Positions 1 through 8,894 of a DNA stretch of 64,000 nucleotides are shown one piece after another. The notes below the pieces were generated by a model. It did not search any database. It was not told the DNA's origin and saw only the letters and a program-made list of their open reading frames with translations. This stretch comes from Leifsonia sp. CL147 (GTDB taxonomy: Bacteria; Actinomycetota; Actinomycetes; Actinomycetales; Microbacteriaceae): NCBI RefSeq assembly GCF_900114565.1, contig NZ_FOTM01000001.1:248678-312677 (forward strand), given 5' to 3'. Position 1 is the first letter of the stretch. Each line of letters begins with the position of its first letter. A program made the position numbers and the translations under genes.

Positions 1-1079
1 GGAACCCGCTGAGCACGAGCACCAGTTGCCCCACCCAGACGATCCGGCGCGGCGACCACCGGCGCGACAGCCGGGTTCCGACGATCGAGAAGAGGATGAG
101 CGCAACCGACAGAGGGAAGATCCGGATACCCGTCTCCAGGGCGTCGAGGCCGAGCGTCATCTGAAGGTAGACCGGGACCATGAAGAACAGCCCGGCGGTG
201 ACCGTGTACTGGGCTCCCAGCACCGAGAGCCCGCTGCGCAGCCGCCTGATGGAGAACATGCCGACATGCACGAGCGGCGCTCGACCCTGCTCGACCAGCG
301 ACTCCTGACGCCGGGCGAACAGGAAGAGGAGGACAGCGCCGGCGGCGATGAACCACGCCGTCAGCGACACTCCGAGCGGGGCAATGGGCACGCCCCCGAT
401 CTCCGGCGAGGACTGCGGCAGAACCCATCCCCAGGTCTTGCTCTGCAGCATCCCGAAGACGACGAGCACGAGCCCCGCGGCCGACAGCAGCACGCTGAGC
501 ACGTCGATGCGCACCTTCTGGGGAACAGCGGCGTCATTGACGCGTCGCGCGAGGATCGCGACCACCGCCATGATCACGACTTCGCCCGCGAAGACCAAGC
601 GCCAGCTGGAGTAGGTGGTGATGAATCCACCGATCAGGGGACCGGCGGCGACCGCTGCACCGGAAACCGCGCCGATGATCGCAAAGGCAGTGATCCTGTC
701 CTTCCCCGAATAGTTGTCCGCCAGGAGCGCTGCAATGGCAGGGATCACCAAGACGGCGCCGAGGCCCTCGATGATGGACCAGCCGAGGAACAGTACCTGG
801 ATGTTTCGGCTCAACGCCGTCATCAGTGACCCGAGACCGTAGACGCAGGACCCGATCAGGAAGGCCCGTCGACGGCCCCAGACATCGCCGAGCTTGGCTC
901 CGAACAGCATCATGGAGGCCATCGTCAACGTGTAGAAGGTGATCGCGGCCTGCATCGCAGAGACGGTCGTGTTGAGATCCTTCACCACCGTCGAGATCGA
1001 CACGTTCATGACGGTCCCGTCGAGGACCATCACGAACTGGGCGCACCCGAGGATGACCACCACCGACCACTTCTTCATA
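1..1079 (-). CDS. MFS drug exporter, DHA2 (14-TM) family, C-terminus beyond the window
   Basis: Proton-coupled multidrug or small-molecule exporter of the inner membrane. The reverse frame opens with ATG at 1079 and stays open to base 1, so about 359 residues are visible and the C-terminal part is missing. The N-terminus carries the DHA2 motif LDGTVMNVS in helix 1, motif A as GAKLGDVWGRRRAF in the loop after helix 2, and motif C as AVAAGPLIGG in helix 5. Many hydrophobic segments follow. The start was chosen because the reading frame upstream is short and closed. No substrate can be assigned and no regulator lies directly beside it in this window. Confidence 0.88.
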
Positions 1080-1250
1080 CGAGGGCACCCATCGCCGTAG
1101 CCTCCCTCTGGGCCTGCCCCGCCCGTCGCGCTCACAGTAGCGCCGCCGCTCGACGCGGCGAAAGGCGGTGTGTCCTTCGGCGACCGGATGCGGTTGACTG
1201 GGGTTGCTCCATCTCGACGCTTGCCACGATCTCGCTCGGAAGGATCCATC

Positions 1251-1697
1251 ATGACGACTCCGCAGACTCCCGCCGCCGCGCCCCTCGACCCGCCGCTGTA
1301 CGGCGCCTCGTTCGGCGACAGCATCCGCCGCTTCTTCAAGAAGTATGCCGACTTCTCAGGGCGGGCCAGCCGCAGCGAGTTCTGGTGGTGGTTCCTGTTC
1401 GCGGTGATCATCGCCGCCGTCTACGAAGTCCTCCTCCTGGTTCTGGGAAACGTGGGTAACGGAGGCCGCGGGCTCGGCCCCATCGGGTACATCCTGATCG
1501 TGATCTACGTCGTGTGGGGGCTGGTCATCCTCGTGCCGAGTCTCGCGTTGAACTGGCGCCGACTGCACGACGCCAACCTGCCGGGCCCGATGTGGTTCCT
1601 CGGTTTCATCCCGCTGGTCGGCTGGATCATCCTGCTGGTCTTCTACCTGATGCCGTCCAAGCCGGAGGGTGCGCGCTTCGACCGCCGGCGCGCCTGA
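1251..1697 (+). CDS. DUF805 family membrane protein
   Basis: A 148-residue small membrane protein of the DUF805 (YhaH-like) family. The N-terminus is polar and proline-rich, then comes the family pattern SFGDSIRRFFKKYADFSGR followed by a tryptophan-rich segment (EFWWWFLF) and three to four hydrophobic helices; the C-terminal part contains LNWRRLHDANLPG, typical of the family. The start at 1251 is preceded by AAGGA about 8 bases upstream; the frame is open further upstream but has no better ribosome binding site. The biochemical role of the family is unknown. Confidence 0.88.
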   Translation: MTTPQTPAAAPLDPPLYGASFGDSIRRFFKKYADFSGRASRSEFWWWFLFAVIIAAVYEVLLLVLGNVGNGGRGLGPIGYILIVIYVVWGLVILVPSLALNWRRLHDANLPGPMWFLGFIPLVGWIILLVFYLMPSKPEGARFDRRRA

Positions 1698-1922
1698 CGC
1701 TGGGCTTGAGCACGAGGAGCCAGGAGAGGTAGTGCTCGGCGACCGCGCCACCCAGCTCGTCCACTGCCGAGGCGGCCATCGCGTCGAAATGCATCGGGTC
1801 CCTCACGCCGGAATCATGATCTCGGTCCGCGCGGGCGTCCCGCGACCGTGTACGACGAAGCGATCGGCTTGCGCACGGCAGCCGACGGGTGTGGGATGGG
1901 CGGCACGGACGAGGGGGCGGCG

Positions 1923-2366
1923 ATGGGCAACTACGTGGCACGGGCGGAGATCGAGGTGGACGCGCCCCGGCGCGCGGTGTGGCAGGTGCTGACGACGAAC
2001 GGGTCGCGACCGGAGATCATGTTCGGCGCCGAGGTGGTGTCCGAGTGGAGGCTGGGGTCGCCGATCGTCTGGCGCGGCGAGTGGCAGGGGAAGACGTTCG
2101 AGGACCACGGCCGGGTGATCGAGCTGGAGGACCAGCAGGAGCCCTGGCGGATCGTGCTCACGCACTACAGCCCGCTCAGCGGGCTGCCCGACGAGCCGGA
2201 GAACTACCACACCCTCCGCTTCGAGTTGGATGAGATCCCCGGCGGGACGAGGATCACCCTCGACCAGGACAACAACCCTACGCGCGAGGCGGCCGCGCAC
2301 TCGCAGGCGAACTGGGCGCAGATGCTCGAGGGCGTGAAGACGGTCGCCGAGCGGGAGTCACGGTAG
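1923..2366 (+). CDS. SRPBCC / AHSA1-type domain protein
   Basis: A 147-residue protein with the helix-grip (START-like) fold of the SRPBCC superfamily. It begins with EIEVDAPRRAVWQVLT, the usual first strand and helix, and ends with the long C-terminal helix (WAQMLEGVKTVAE). Such proteins bind hydrophobic ligands or act as cyclases or stress proteins; the ligand here is unknown. The ATG at 1923 follows a purine-rich GAGGGGG. An upstream in-frame extension to 1848 exists but looks non-coding. The convergent TetR gene ends 3 bases after its stop codon. Confidence 0.8.
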   Translation: MGNYVARAEIEVDAPRRAVWQVLTTNGSRPEIMFGAEVVSEWRLGSPIVWRGEWQGKTFEDHGRVIELEDQQEPWRIVLTHYSPLSGLPDEPENYHTLRFELDEIPGGTRITLDQDNNPTREAAAHSQANWAQMLEGVKTVAERESR

Positions 2367-2369
2367 CGG

Positions 2370-2954
2370 TCAGTCGCCGAAGGCCTCGCGCAGGAAGGCC
2401 CCGAGGAAGACGTCGAACGCCTGCACGGTGGCGGAACGGTCACCGCTGATCAGGAAGCCGAAGTGCAGGCCCGCAGCCGAGTCGACCATCCAATGGGCGA
2501 GGACGCCGGCGCGGCGCGACTCGATCCCCTGCGCCTTGAGCCACGCCTTGACGGTGTCCCGCCACTGCGTGAACGAGGTGGTGATCCGTTTGCCGATGTC
2601 CGGGTCGATCGGCTCGAGCGTTCCTGCTTCGAACTGCAGCCGGAGGCCGGTGCGGTTGCTCTCGCGCAGCGAGTGCCGGAAGGCCTCCTTGTACCAGTCG
2701 CGGAACTGCTCCCGGTCGAACGCGGCCACGTCCACCGCCCGGAGCGATTCCGTCTGCTGCCGCACGCCCTCCTCGAGGATGGCGTCGATCATCTCCTGGC
2801 GGGACCCGAAATGGTAGACGAACGAGTAGGTGCTCACACCGAGCGCGCTGGCCAGACTGCGGAAGGTCATGCGTGAGAGCGGCTCGGTCGCCACGTGGTC
2901 CATGATGCGGCCGAGGAGCTCTGGCTTGCGGTTCGGATCTGGAGTTCGTCCCAC
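2370..2954 (-). CDS. TetR/AcrR family transcriptional regulator
   Basis: A 194-residue one-component repressor. The N-terminal helix-turn-helix is clear (residues about 25-55: MTFRSLASALGVSTYSFVYH), followed by an all-helical ligand domain of normal length. It starts with GTG at 2954; a TANNNT hexamer (TAGTGT on the minus strand, 2961-2966) sits exactly six bases upstream, suggesting a leaderless transcript. Its target may be itself or a neighbour; the PBP gene ends 48 bases upstream on the same strand. Ligand unknown. Confidence 0.9.
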   Translation of the reverse strand: MGRTPDPNRKPELLGRIMDHVATEPLSRMTFRSLASALGVSTYSFVYHFGSRQEMIDAILEEGVRQQTESLRAVDVAAFDREQFRDWYKEAFRHSLRESNRTGLRLQFEAGTLEPIDPDIGKRITTSFTQWRDTVKAWLKAQGIESRRAGVLAHWMVDSAAGLHFGFLISGDRSATVQAFDVFLGAFLREAFGD

Positions 2955-3002
2955 GCGATAACACTAGTCCGAATATCGCTCAGGATGGATAGACAGTTCG
3001 GA

Positions 3003-5258
3003 TCACGGCTTGCCCTTCGGGGGACCGCCCTTTCCGGGGGTGCCGCCCCCGCCCGTGCCGGGTGCGGGAACTGTCGGGGTGGTCGGTTTCGGCGGCGCCG
3101 GTGCCGTGACGAACTTGCCGTTGGGCGACGGGAAGGCCGTCCCTCCGTATGCGGCGTTCAATGCGGCGATGATGCGCTTGGCGATCGCGAACTTGACGTT
3201 GCCACCGCCGATTCCCTGGAAGCTCTGGCTCCGCAGCGCGACGGCGCCCTCTACGTTGCCGACCCAGGTCGCCTGGGCCACCTTCGTGCTGGAGGTCACC
3301 AGCCAGTTCTCGATGGAGTTGTCCGTCGTCCCCGTCTTTCCGAAGATGGGGATGCCGTCGTTCGGGTTCGCGGACGCCGCGGTGCCGCCTCCGCGGAGGA
3401 CGCCCTGCAGCGCGTAGATGGCCGCCGCCGCGATCTGGGGGTCGATCGGGGTGGTGGAGCACTGCGACTTCGGCACCGCATGCGCGGCACCGTTCGCGTC
3501 AACGACCTTGTCGATGGCGACCGGGCTGCAGGCCACGCCGTTGTTCGCAAGGCCCGCGTAGGCGGTCGCCATGGTGATCGGCGCGATGTAGTTCGTGCCG
3601 AGCACCGAGGACGGGTTCGCCATGAAGCGGTTGGCGGACTCGTCGGCGCCGTGGACCAGCAGGTCCTGCGCTCGCTGCTTGATGCCGCAGAGATCCAGCT
3701 GGGTCGCCATCTTGGCGAAGATCGTGTTGATGGATTGCGCGGTGGCGTTCATGACCGTGGTGGATGTCACGGTCTCGCCTTCGTCATTGGAGACCGGCCA
3801 CGGCGCTCCTCCGATGTCCTCGCAGGGCTCGCTCTCGTGGAACGCCGTCTGGGGGAAGAGATGCTGGGTGCCGCTGACCGACTGGTAGAGCGAGTGCCCC
3901 TCCTGCAGCCACTCCAGCAGGTCGAACACCTTGTACGCCGATCCGGTCTGGAAGCCCTCCGAGCCTCCGTAGTCGTAGTCGGTGTTGTAGTTGACCGCCG
4001 TGGTCGCCGGGGACGGGGTCGCCGTGTTGTCGTAGGGCCTGTTCTGCACCATCGTGACCACGCGTCCGGTCCCGACTTCGACCGAGACATTGGAGGAGCC
4101 CAGGTCGAGGGCCGGATCGGCCGGAGGGATGTAGGAACTGATCGCCGCCTGCGCCTGTGCCTGCAGGTCGAGGTTCAGCGAGGTGTAGATCTTCAGCCCG
4201 CCCCGGGTGAGGAAGTTCGAGCGGTCGTCTTCGGTCTTGCCGAAGATCGGGTCCTGCTCGATGATGCGCTCGACGTAATCGCAGAAGAACGCGGCGTTGT
4301 ACTTCTGCGCGGTCATGCAGCCGTTCGACATCGGGCTGATCTTCGGCTCCACCTTGGTGGCACGAGCGGCGTCGTGCTCCTCTTTCGTGATCTTGCCATT
4401 GGCCAGCATCCGGTCGAGGACGTAGTTGCGGCGCTCCAGAGTGGCCTTGTAGCCGTTGGCCGCCCCGTTGTCCTTGCTGTCGGGCCTGTCGATCCGGAGG
4501 TTGTCCGGATTGTTCAGGATGGCGATCAGCGTCGCCGCCTGTTGCAGGTTCACATCTTTCGCTGCGACCCCGAAGTAGTACTCAGCTGCGGACTGGACGC
4601 CGTACACGCGGCCGCCGAAGAGCGCGATGTTGAGGTAGCTCTGCAGGATGTCGTTCTTCGAGTACTCCTTCTCGAGGCCGATGGCGTAGCGCATCTCTTT
4701 GAGCTTGCGGGAGGGGTCGACCTTGGTGGCGTCGTTGTAGCAGGACTCGTAGATCGTCAGCTGCTTCTTCTGCACGGCCTCGCTCGCCGTCGGGTCCGGC
4801 TGCTTGTTCTCGCAGCGCTGCACCAGGATGTTCTTCACGTACTGCTGCGTGATGGACGAGCCGCCCTGGACCGACTTGTGCAGTGCCGTGAGCACCGCTC
4901 CGCGGAGGGTGCCGCTGACGTCGACACCGCCGTGCTCGTAGAAGCGCGGGTCCTCGGTGGCGACCGCCGCATCCTTCAGGTTCTGCGAGATGGCGTCCCA
5001 GCCGACCTCGATGCGGTTCTGGGAGTAGAAGGAGGCGATCGGTACCTGCTGCCCGTTGCTCTGCGCGTACATCGTGGAGGCCTGCGCGAGCGGTTCGACC
5101 TTGATGTACTCCGGCAGCCCGTCGAACACGCTGATCGTCGAGTCGGCCGCGCTTCCCGTGAGCGCCACCGCCGGCGTCACCGCCGCCGCGGCGAGCACGC
5201 CCGCCAGGCCGCTCAGCGCGACGAATCCGACCAGGGCAGGCGCCCATCCCCATCTCAT
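3003..5258 (-). CDS. Bifunctional class A penicillin-binding protein
   Basis: A 751-residue peptidoglycan synthase, membrane anchored with the catalytic part outside. A single N-terminal hydrophobic segment (residues about 8-35) precedes the GT51 glycosyltransferase: catalytic motif EDPRFYEHGGVD at 102-113 and GGSSITQQYVKN near 132-143. The transpeptidase has SAYK (nucleophile Ser440), SIN (509-511) and KTGT (641-644). The tail is proline/glycine rich, as in many actinobacterial PonA proteins. Start at 5258 was preferred over an in-frame upstream codon because GAGGGGA lies directly upstream. No partner gene is adjacent. Confidence 0.95.
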   Translation of the reverse strand: MRWGWAPALVGFVALSGLAGVLAAAAVTPAVALTGSAADSTISVFDGLPEYIKVEPLAQASTMYAQSNGQQVPIASFYSQNRIEVGWDAISQNLKDAAVATEDPRFYEHGGVDVSGTLRGAVLTALHKSVQGGSSITQQYVKNILVQRCENKQPDPTASEAVQKKQLTIYESCYNDATKVDPSRKLKEMRYAIGLEKEYSKNDILQSYLNIALFGGRVYGVQSAAEYYFGVAAKDVNLQQAATLIAILNNPDNLRIDRPDSKDNGAANGYKATLERRNYVLDRMLANGKITKEEHDAARATKVEPKISPMSNGCMTAQKYNAAFFCDYVERIIEQDPIFGKTEDDRSNFLTRGGLKIYTSLNLDLQAQAQAAISSYIPPADPALDLGSSNVSVEVGTGRVVTMVQNRPYDNTATPSPATTAVNYNTDYDYGGSEGFQTGSAYKVFDLLEWLQEGHSLYQSVSGTQHLFPQTAFHESEPCEDIGGAPWPVSNDEGETVTSTTVMNATAQSINTIFAKMATQLDLCGIKQRAQDLLVHGADESANRFMANPSSVLGTNYIAPITMATAYAGLANNGVACSPVAIDKVVDANGAAHAVPKSQCSTTPIDPQIAAAAIYALQGVLRGGGTAASANPNDGIPIFGKTGTTDNSIENWLVTSSTKVAQATWVGNVEGAVALRSQSFQGIGGGNVKFAIAKRIIAALNAAYGGTAFPSPNGKFVTAPAPPKPTTPTVPAPGTGGGGTPGKGGPPKGKP

Positions 5259-5386
5259 GCGTCTTCCCCTCGTGGTGAAACCATTCGTCCGTGGCCGCAA
5301 TGATACGCGGCGATTTCGACGGCTTCGGGAGGTCGACGCTCAGGTTGGGGGGAACAGCGAAGGCCGCCCGGCCTGTGGAGAAATCG

Positions 5387-5854
5387 TCAGGAGTCCAGGC
5401 GCAGCTTGTCGCAGAGCTCGGCGAGGGTGTGCAGCTCCTCGGTGCTCAGCCGGGACCCGACGCGATCTGTGATGGTCTTCATGTGCTCGATCGCCACACG
5501 CCGGAACAGGTCGTAGCCGGCGTCGGTGAGGCGGATGACCGTGCCCCGTGCATCGGACGGCTCCGGGCACTTCGCGACCAGCCCGCGGGAGACCAGACGG
5601 TCGACGAGGCGACTGACGCTCGGCTGCGACAGCAGCACGTGCGTGTTGAGATCGCGGAGCCGCAACGTGCGGTCGGGCTGGCGCGACAGGTTGAACAGCA
5701 CGTCGTACTCGTTCAGCGAGATGTCTTTGGTCGGGAACTCGGCAGCCAGGGTGCGCATCACGGCGACCTGGGCGCGGAAAAGCGACTCCCACGCTGCCAC
5801 CGCGCTGATCCTGGCACGCTTGTCCGGTTCCGTCGCCGTCGTGCTCTCGGCCAT
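5387..5854 (-). CDS. MarR family transcriptional regulator
   Basis: A 155-residue winged-helix repressor. The recognition region LLSQPSVSRLVDRLVSRGLV (residues about 82-101) and the wing with CPEPSDARGTVIRLT are typical of MarR. The ATG at 5854 follows GGAGGA, which decides this start over an in-frame upstream codon. Its promoter and operator must lie in the AT-rich segment 6080-6165, the most AT-rich DNA of this part of the window. Ligand unknown. Confidence 0.9.
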   Translation of the reverse strand: MAESTTATEPDKRARISAVAAWESLFRAQVAVMRTLAAEFPTKDISLNEYDVLFNLSRQPDRTLRLRDLNTHVLLSQPSVSRLVDRLVSRGLVAKCPEPSDARGTVIRLTDAGYDLFRRVAIEHMKTITDRVGSRLSTEELHTLAELCDKLRLDS

Positions 5855-6480
5855 GGCCGTCCTCCTCCGCCAGCTCAATGCATTCGCATCTTCTCATCAT
5901 GCGCGCGCGAGCGACATCCGTGCCACTACGGGGCAGAGCCGACGGCCGGGAGGAGGTCACCGGCGGGAGGGCGAACGTGGCGGACCGGAAAAGATCGAGG
6001 GCCGACCGCAGAGGCTAGCGGCCGGCCCTCTCCCTTGCACCAAGAGTGTCCTGCAATCACATTCCGCGATGGCTGCCACAGCAAACAACCATTGCCCTTG
6101 AACTATATAACGAAGAGGTAACGGCATCTAGTTATCAAGTCGTTATTTTTTCTGCGAGTTCCCTATGCGTCCCTCTGAGCTCGTGCGGAGTCGGTCGGCC
6201 GAGGTGCTCGTTGTTGCAGGCGCCTGCGGCGTGTCGCCTGCAACAACGAGCACTTCGGGGACTCGGGCAGCGCGAGACGTCGTCGGCGTCCCCGCCCGGC
6301 GACGGACCGAGCGCGTCCGCACGAGCGGGAAAAGGGAGGAGGATGCGCGTCGTATCGAACCCGATCGCCTCCCCGACCGGCCGGATCGCGGCGTGTCGCA
6401 TCCCGCATCCTCCGTTCCCCACGCACCCCGTGCAGTGCTGAGCAGACCGACAGGAAATGCCCGCATGGTGACGGCCTTCG
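5855..6480. other. 626-bp intergenic region, AT-rich centre, repeat structures
   Basis: No convincing gene is seen. Bases 6090-6160 are strongly AT-rich (ACTATATAACG, TAGTTATCAAG) and look like promoter/operator DNA for the MarR gene. Bases 6163-6253 hold a copy of the 3' end of the neighbouring lacI-type gene and a strong hairpin. Bases 6254-6480 are GC-rich and show no coding pattern in any frame. Confidence 0.6.
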
Positions 6481-6508
6481 CTATGCGTCCCTCTGAGCGC
6501 GTGCGGAG
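6163..6508. repeat. 28-bp direct repeat duplicating the lacI 3' end
   Basis: Bases 6163-6190 and 6481-6508 are identical except for one base. The right copy is the last nine codons region of the LacI-type gene (encoding RAQRDA and the stop). The two copies bracket a 290-bp segment. This is what a local duplication or an insertion with target duplication would leave. Confidence 0.75.
6204..6253. repeat. Perfect 19-bp inverted repeat (hairpin)
   Basis: Arms at 6204-6222 and 6235-6253 are perfectly complementary over 19 bases with a 12-base loop. There is no T run, so it is not a canonical terminator, though it could end the transcript of the LacI gene or belong to an inserted REP-like element. 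Confidence 0.8.
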
Positions 6509-7602
6509 GCGCGTGCAGAGGTGGTTGCGGAGGCGGTCGCGGAGGCGGTCGCGGGAGCGATCTCGCCGGAGCCGCGCACGATGAGTTCGACGGGGAGGAC
6601 GAGGTCGGTCGCGGGCAGCTGCTCGCCGGCGTGGATGCTCGCGAGCTGGGCGAAGAGCCGCTCGGCCGCCGTCCGGCCCATCGCGACCGGATCCTGCGCG
6701 ATCACGGTGACCCCGGGGTCGAGGAGATCTCCCAGCTCGATGTCGTCGAAGCTGACGAGGGCGACCTCGTGCTGGCGGCCGAGTTTGCGCAGGGCGCGGA
6801 CGACGCCGATCGAGATCAGGTTCTGGCCGGCGAAGATCGCGGTGGGCGGAGCGGGGGAGCCCAGCAGGGCCAGCACGGCCGCCTCCGCGGCTTCCGCCGT
6901 GGTCACATCGTCCACGATCGTGTACGAATCCGGCGGGATGTCGAACTCCTCCAGAGCGCCGAGGAAGCCGATCTTGCGCTGGGAGGCCGTCCAGATCCCG
7001 GAGCGGTCGAAGATTCCCGCGATCCGCCGGTGGCCCCGCGCGAGCAGGTGCCGGGTGCCGAGCGCGGCCCCGCCGACGTTGTCGGAGCGGACGACGTCGG
7101 CCTCGTAGCCGAAGGGCTCGCGGTCGATGAAGACGACGGGGATGCGCGGGGGGACCAGCTCCTCGAGGTAGGACTGGTTGCCGGTGGAGGTGGTCAGGAT
7201 GAGACCGTCGACCTTCCGCCGGATGAAGTTCTCGACCGCTGCGACCTCGCGTACGGGGTCCTCATCCAGGCTGGAGGCGAGGACCGCCACGCCATGCGAG
7301 GCGGCGACGTCTTCGATGGCGCGATGCGTCGTAGCGGCGAACGGGTTGTCGACGCTTCCGAGCAGCAGCCCGATCGACTTCGTCCGGGTGTGCGTCCGCC
7401 GCAGGTTGCTCGCGTGGGAGTCGGGTTCCCACTGGAGCTGGGCGATGGCCGCCTTGACCCGTTCCGCTGTCGCGGCGGAGACGTTCGGCTCGCCGTTGAT
7501 GACCCGGGAGACGGTCTTGATGCCGACGCCGGCCTGCTGGGCGACATCTCGGATCGTCACGCGGCCGGAGCCGCGCCCGATCGACTTTGATAACGATGTC
7601 AT
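6481..7602 (-). CDS. LacI family regulator of the sugar ABC operon
   Basis: A 373-residue repressor with an N-terminal helix-turn-helix (VTIRDVAQQAGVGIKTVSRV) and a periplasmic-binding-protein-like sensor domain ending in the usual LVLPVELIVRGS strand. It is divergent from the fructose-type ABC operon and almost surely controls it: a 14-bp palindrome overlaps its start codon and a near-identical one precedes the operon. Start at 7602 has GGAAGG upstream. The last 25 residues are a low-complexity Ala/Thr/Ser/Arg tail encoded by short GC-rich repeats, longer than normal for the family, and the final codons recur at 6163-6190. Confidence 0.92.
   Translation of the reverse strand: MTSLSKSIGRGSGRVTIRDVAQQAGVGIKTVSRVINGEPNVSAATAERVKAAIAQLQWEPDSHASNLRRTHTRTKSIGLLLGSVDNPFAATTHRAIEDVAASHGVAVLASSLDEDPVREVAAVENFIRRKVDGLILTTSTGNQSYLEELVPPRIPVVFIDREPFGYEADVVRSDNVGGAALGTRHLLARGHRRIAGIFDRSGIWTASQRKIGFLGALEEFDIPPDSYTIVDDVTTAEAAEAAVLALLGSPAPPTAIFAGQNLISIGVVRALRKLGRQHEVALVSFDDIELGDLLDPGVTVIAQDPVAMGRTAAERLFAQLASIHAGEQLPATDLVLPVELIVRGSGEIAPATASATASATTSARASARAQRDA
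7588..7601. promoter_or_regulatory. LacI-type operator O1 (overlaps lacI start)
   Basis: TGATAACGATGTCA, a near-palindrome with central CG, overlaps the first codon of the regulator. It matches the second site at 7666-7679 in 11 of 14 positions (consensus TGAYAMCGWTGTCA). Autoregulation is inferred. Confidence 0.65.
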
Positions 7603-7665
7603 TACCAGCCTTCCGAATGTGAGGAAAGTGTAGCGTTTTCCTCCGTGTTGTGTCAGACTTCTCGT

Positions 7666-7679
7666 TGACACCGTTGTCA
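7666..7679. promoter_or_regulatory. LacI-type operator O2 upstream of the ABC operon
   Basis: TGACACCGTTGTCA, a near-perfect palindrome with central CG, ends 36 bases before the binding-protein start codon. It fits the site at 7588. Position suggests repression of the sugar operon in the absence of inducer. Confidence 0.7.
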
Positions 7680-7715
7680 GGGTGTTCATTCACCCCCGAT
7701 GAAAAGGAAGCAAAG

Positions 7716-8825
7716 ATGCCCACCCGATTCTCACGTCGCTCGCGCACTGCCGCGATCGCCTCCCTCGCGGCGGCCTCCGCTCTGGCTCTCTCCTTGACGG
7801 CGTGTTCGTCCGGAAGCTCAGGCGGAAGCTCAGGCGGGAGCAACGACCACGTCGGCGTCTCTCTGATCGTGAAGACCACCAGCAACCCGTACTTCGTCGC
7901 CATGGAGACGGCTGCGAAGGCGGACGCCAAGAAGAACAACGTCACCCTCACCCTCGCCGCAGGCAAGAAGGACGGCGACACCGACTCCCAGATCCAGGCC
8001 ATCGAGAACGCCATCTCCCGCGGGGACAAGGGCATCCTGATCACGCCGAACGGATCGGCCGTCAACAACGAGATCCAGAAGGCGCGCCGTGCCGGCCTCT
8101 ACGTGATCGCACTCGACACCGTCCCCACCCCGGCGAGCACGGTCGACATCACGTTCGCGACCGACAACTACGCTGCCGGCCAGTCCATCGGCAAGTGGAT
8201 GGCGAACACCCTCGGCGGCAAGAAGGCCGTGATCGCCATGATCGACCTCTTCTCCGACCAGATCGTCTCGGTCGATGTGGACCGCGACCACGGCTTCCTC
8301 AACGGCATGGGCATCGACGTGGGTGACAAGTCCAAGAACGGCGGCGAGGCGTCCAGCGGCTCCTACACCGGCGGCAAGGGCGGTCAGTACCAGATCGTCG
8401 GCCACCAGCCCTCGCAGGGCGCTGAGGATGGCGGCCGCACCGCCATGGAGACGCTGCTGTCCAAGAACCCGGACATCAACGTCGTCTACACCATCAACGA
8501 GCCGGCGGCGTACGGTGCCTACCAGGCGCTGAAGGCGGCGGGCAAGCAGAACAGCGTGACCATCGTCAGCATCGACGGTGGCTGCACGGGTGTCGGCTAC
8601 GTGAAGCAGGGCATCCTGGGCGCCACGGCTCAGCAGTACCCGTCCAAGATGGCGTCGCTCGGCATGGAGGCCATCGCCAAGATCGCGCGCGGTGGAGAGA
8701 AGCCCAAGCCCAGCAACGGCCTCGACTTCTTCAACACCGGCTCGACGCTCATCACCGACCACCCGGTCTCGGGCCTCGACAGCGTCGACGCTGCCAAGGG
8801 CGGGACCACCTGCTGGGCGAACTGA
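7716..8825 (+). CDS. Sugar ABC transporter substrate-binding lipoprotein, fructose/ribose type
   Basis: A 369-residue extracellular binding protein tethered as a lipoprotein: signal peptide with lipobox LTAC, lipidated Cys30. The mature part is a type-I periplasmic-binding fold (VGVSLIVKTTSNPYF, then ILITPNGSAVNNEI and VVYTINEPAAYGAYQAL) and resembles the FrcB (fructose) group more than RbsB. Start at 7716 has AAGGAAG upstream; an upstream in-frame extension is not signal-like. It opens an operon with permease, single-domain ATPase, small ABM protein and PfkB kinase, which supports fructose or a related hexose, though ribose cannot be excluded. Confidence 0.9.
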   Translation: MPTRFSRRSRTAAIASLAAASALALSLTACSSGSSGGSSGGSNDHVGVSLIVKTTSNPYFVAMETAAKADAKKNNVTLTLAAGKKDGDTDSQIQAIENAISRGDKGILITPNGSAVNNEIQKARRAGLYVIALDTVPTPASTVDITFATDNYAAGQSIGKWMANTLGGKKAVIAMIDLFSDQIVSVDVDRDHGFLNGMGIDVGDKSKNGGEASSGSYTGGKGGQYQIVGHQPSQGAEDGGRTAMETLLSKNPDINVVYTINEPAAYGAYQALKAAGKQNSVTIVSIDGGCTGVGYVKQGILGATAQQYPSKMASLGMEAIAKIARGGEKPKPSNGLDFFNTGSTLITDHPVSGLDSVDAAKGGTTCWAN

Positions 8826-8830
8826 CCTCG

Positions 8831-8860
8831 CGGGAGGGCGCCCGATGCGGCGCCCTCCCG
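8831..8860 (+). promoter_or_regulatory. 12-bp intercistronic hairpin after the binding-protein gene
   Basis: Perfect 12-bp stem (8831-8842 with 8849-8860) and a 6-base loop, lying 5 bases after the stop codon and 35 before the permease. No T run follows. Such hairpins typically stabilise the upstream message or partly stop transcription, giving more binding protein than permease. Confidence 0.75.
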
Positions 8861-8894
8861 GAACGTCAGGCCAGCTGAATCGTCAGGAGCACTC

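Noticed and set aside
1702-1806. Possible small minus-strand gene between DUF805 and SRPBCC genes (contains AVDELGGAVAEHYLSWLL)
   Set aside because: The stretch looks protein-like but runs on into antisense of the DUF805 gene with no stop, and has no recognisable family. Could be a remnant; not supported enough.
2895-5303. Long plus-strand open frame opposite the penicillin-binding protein gene
   Set aside because: It is antisense to a gene with complete catalytic motifs, has no ribosome binding site, and its composition follows the third-position GC bias of the real gene.
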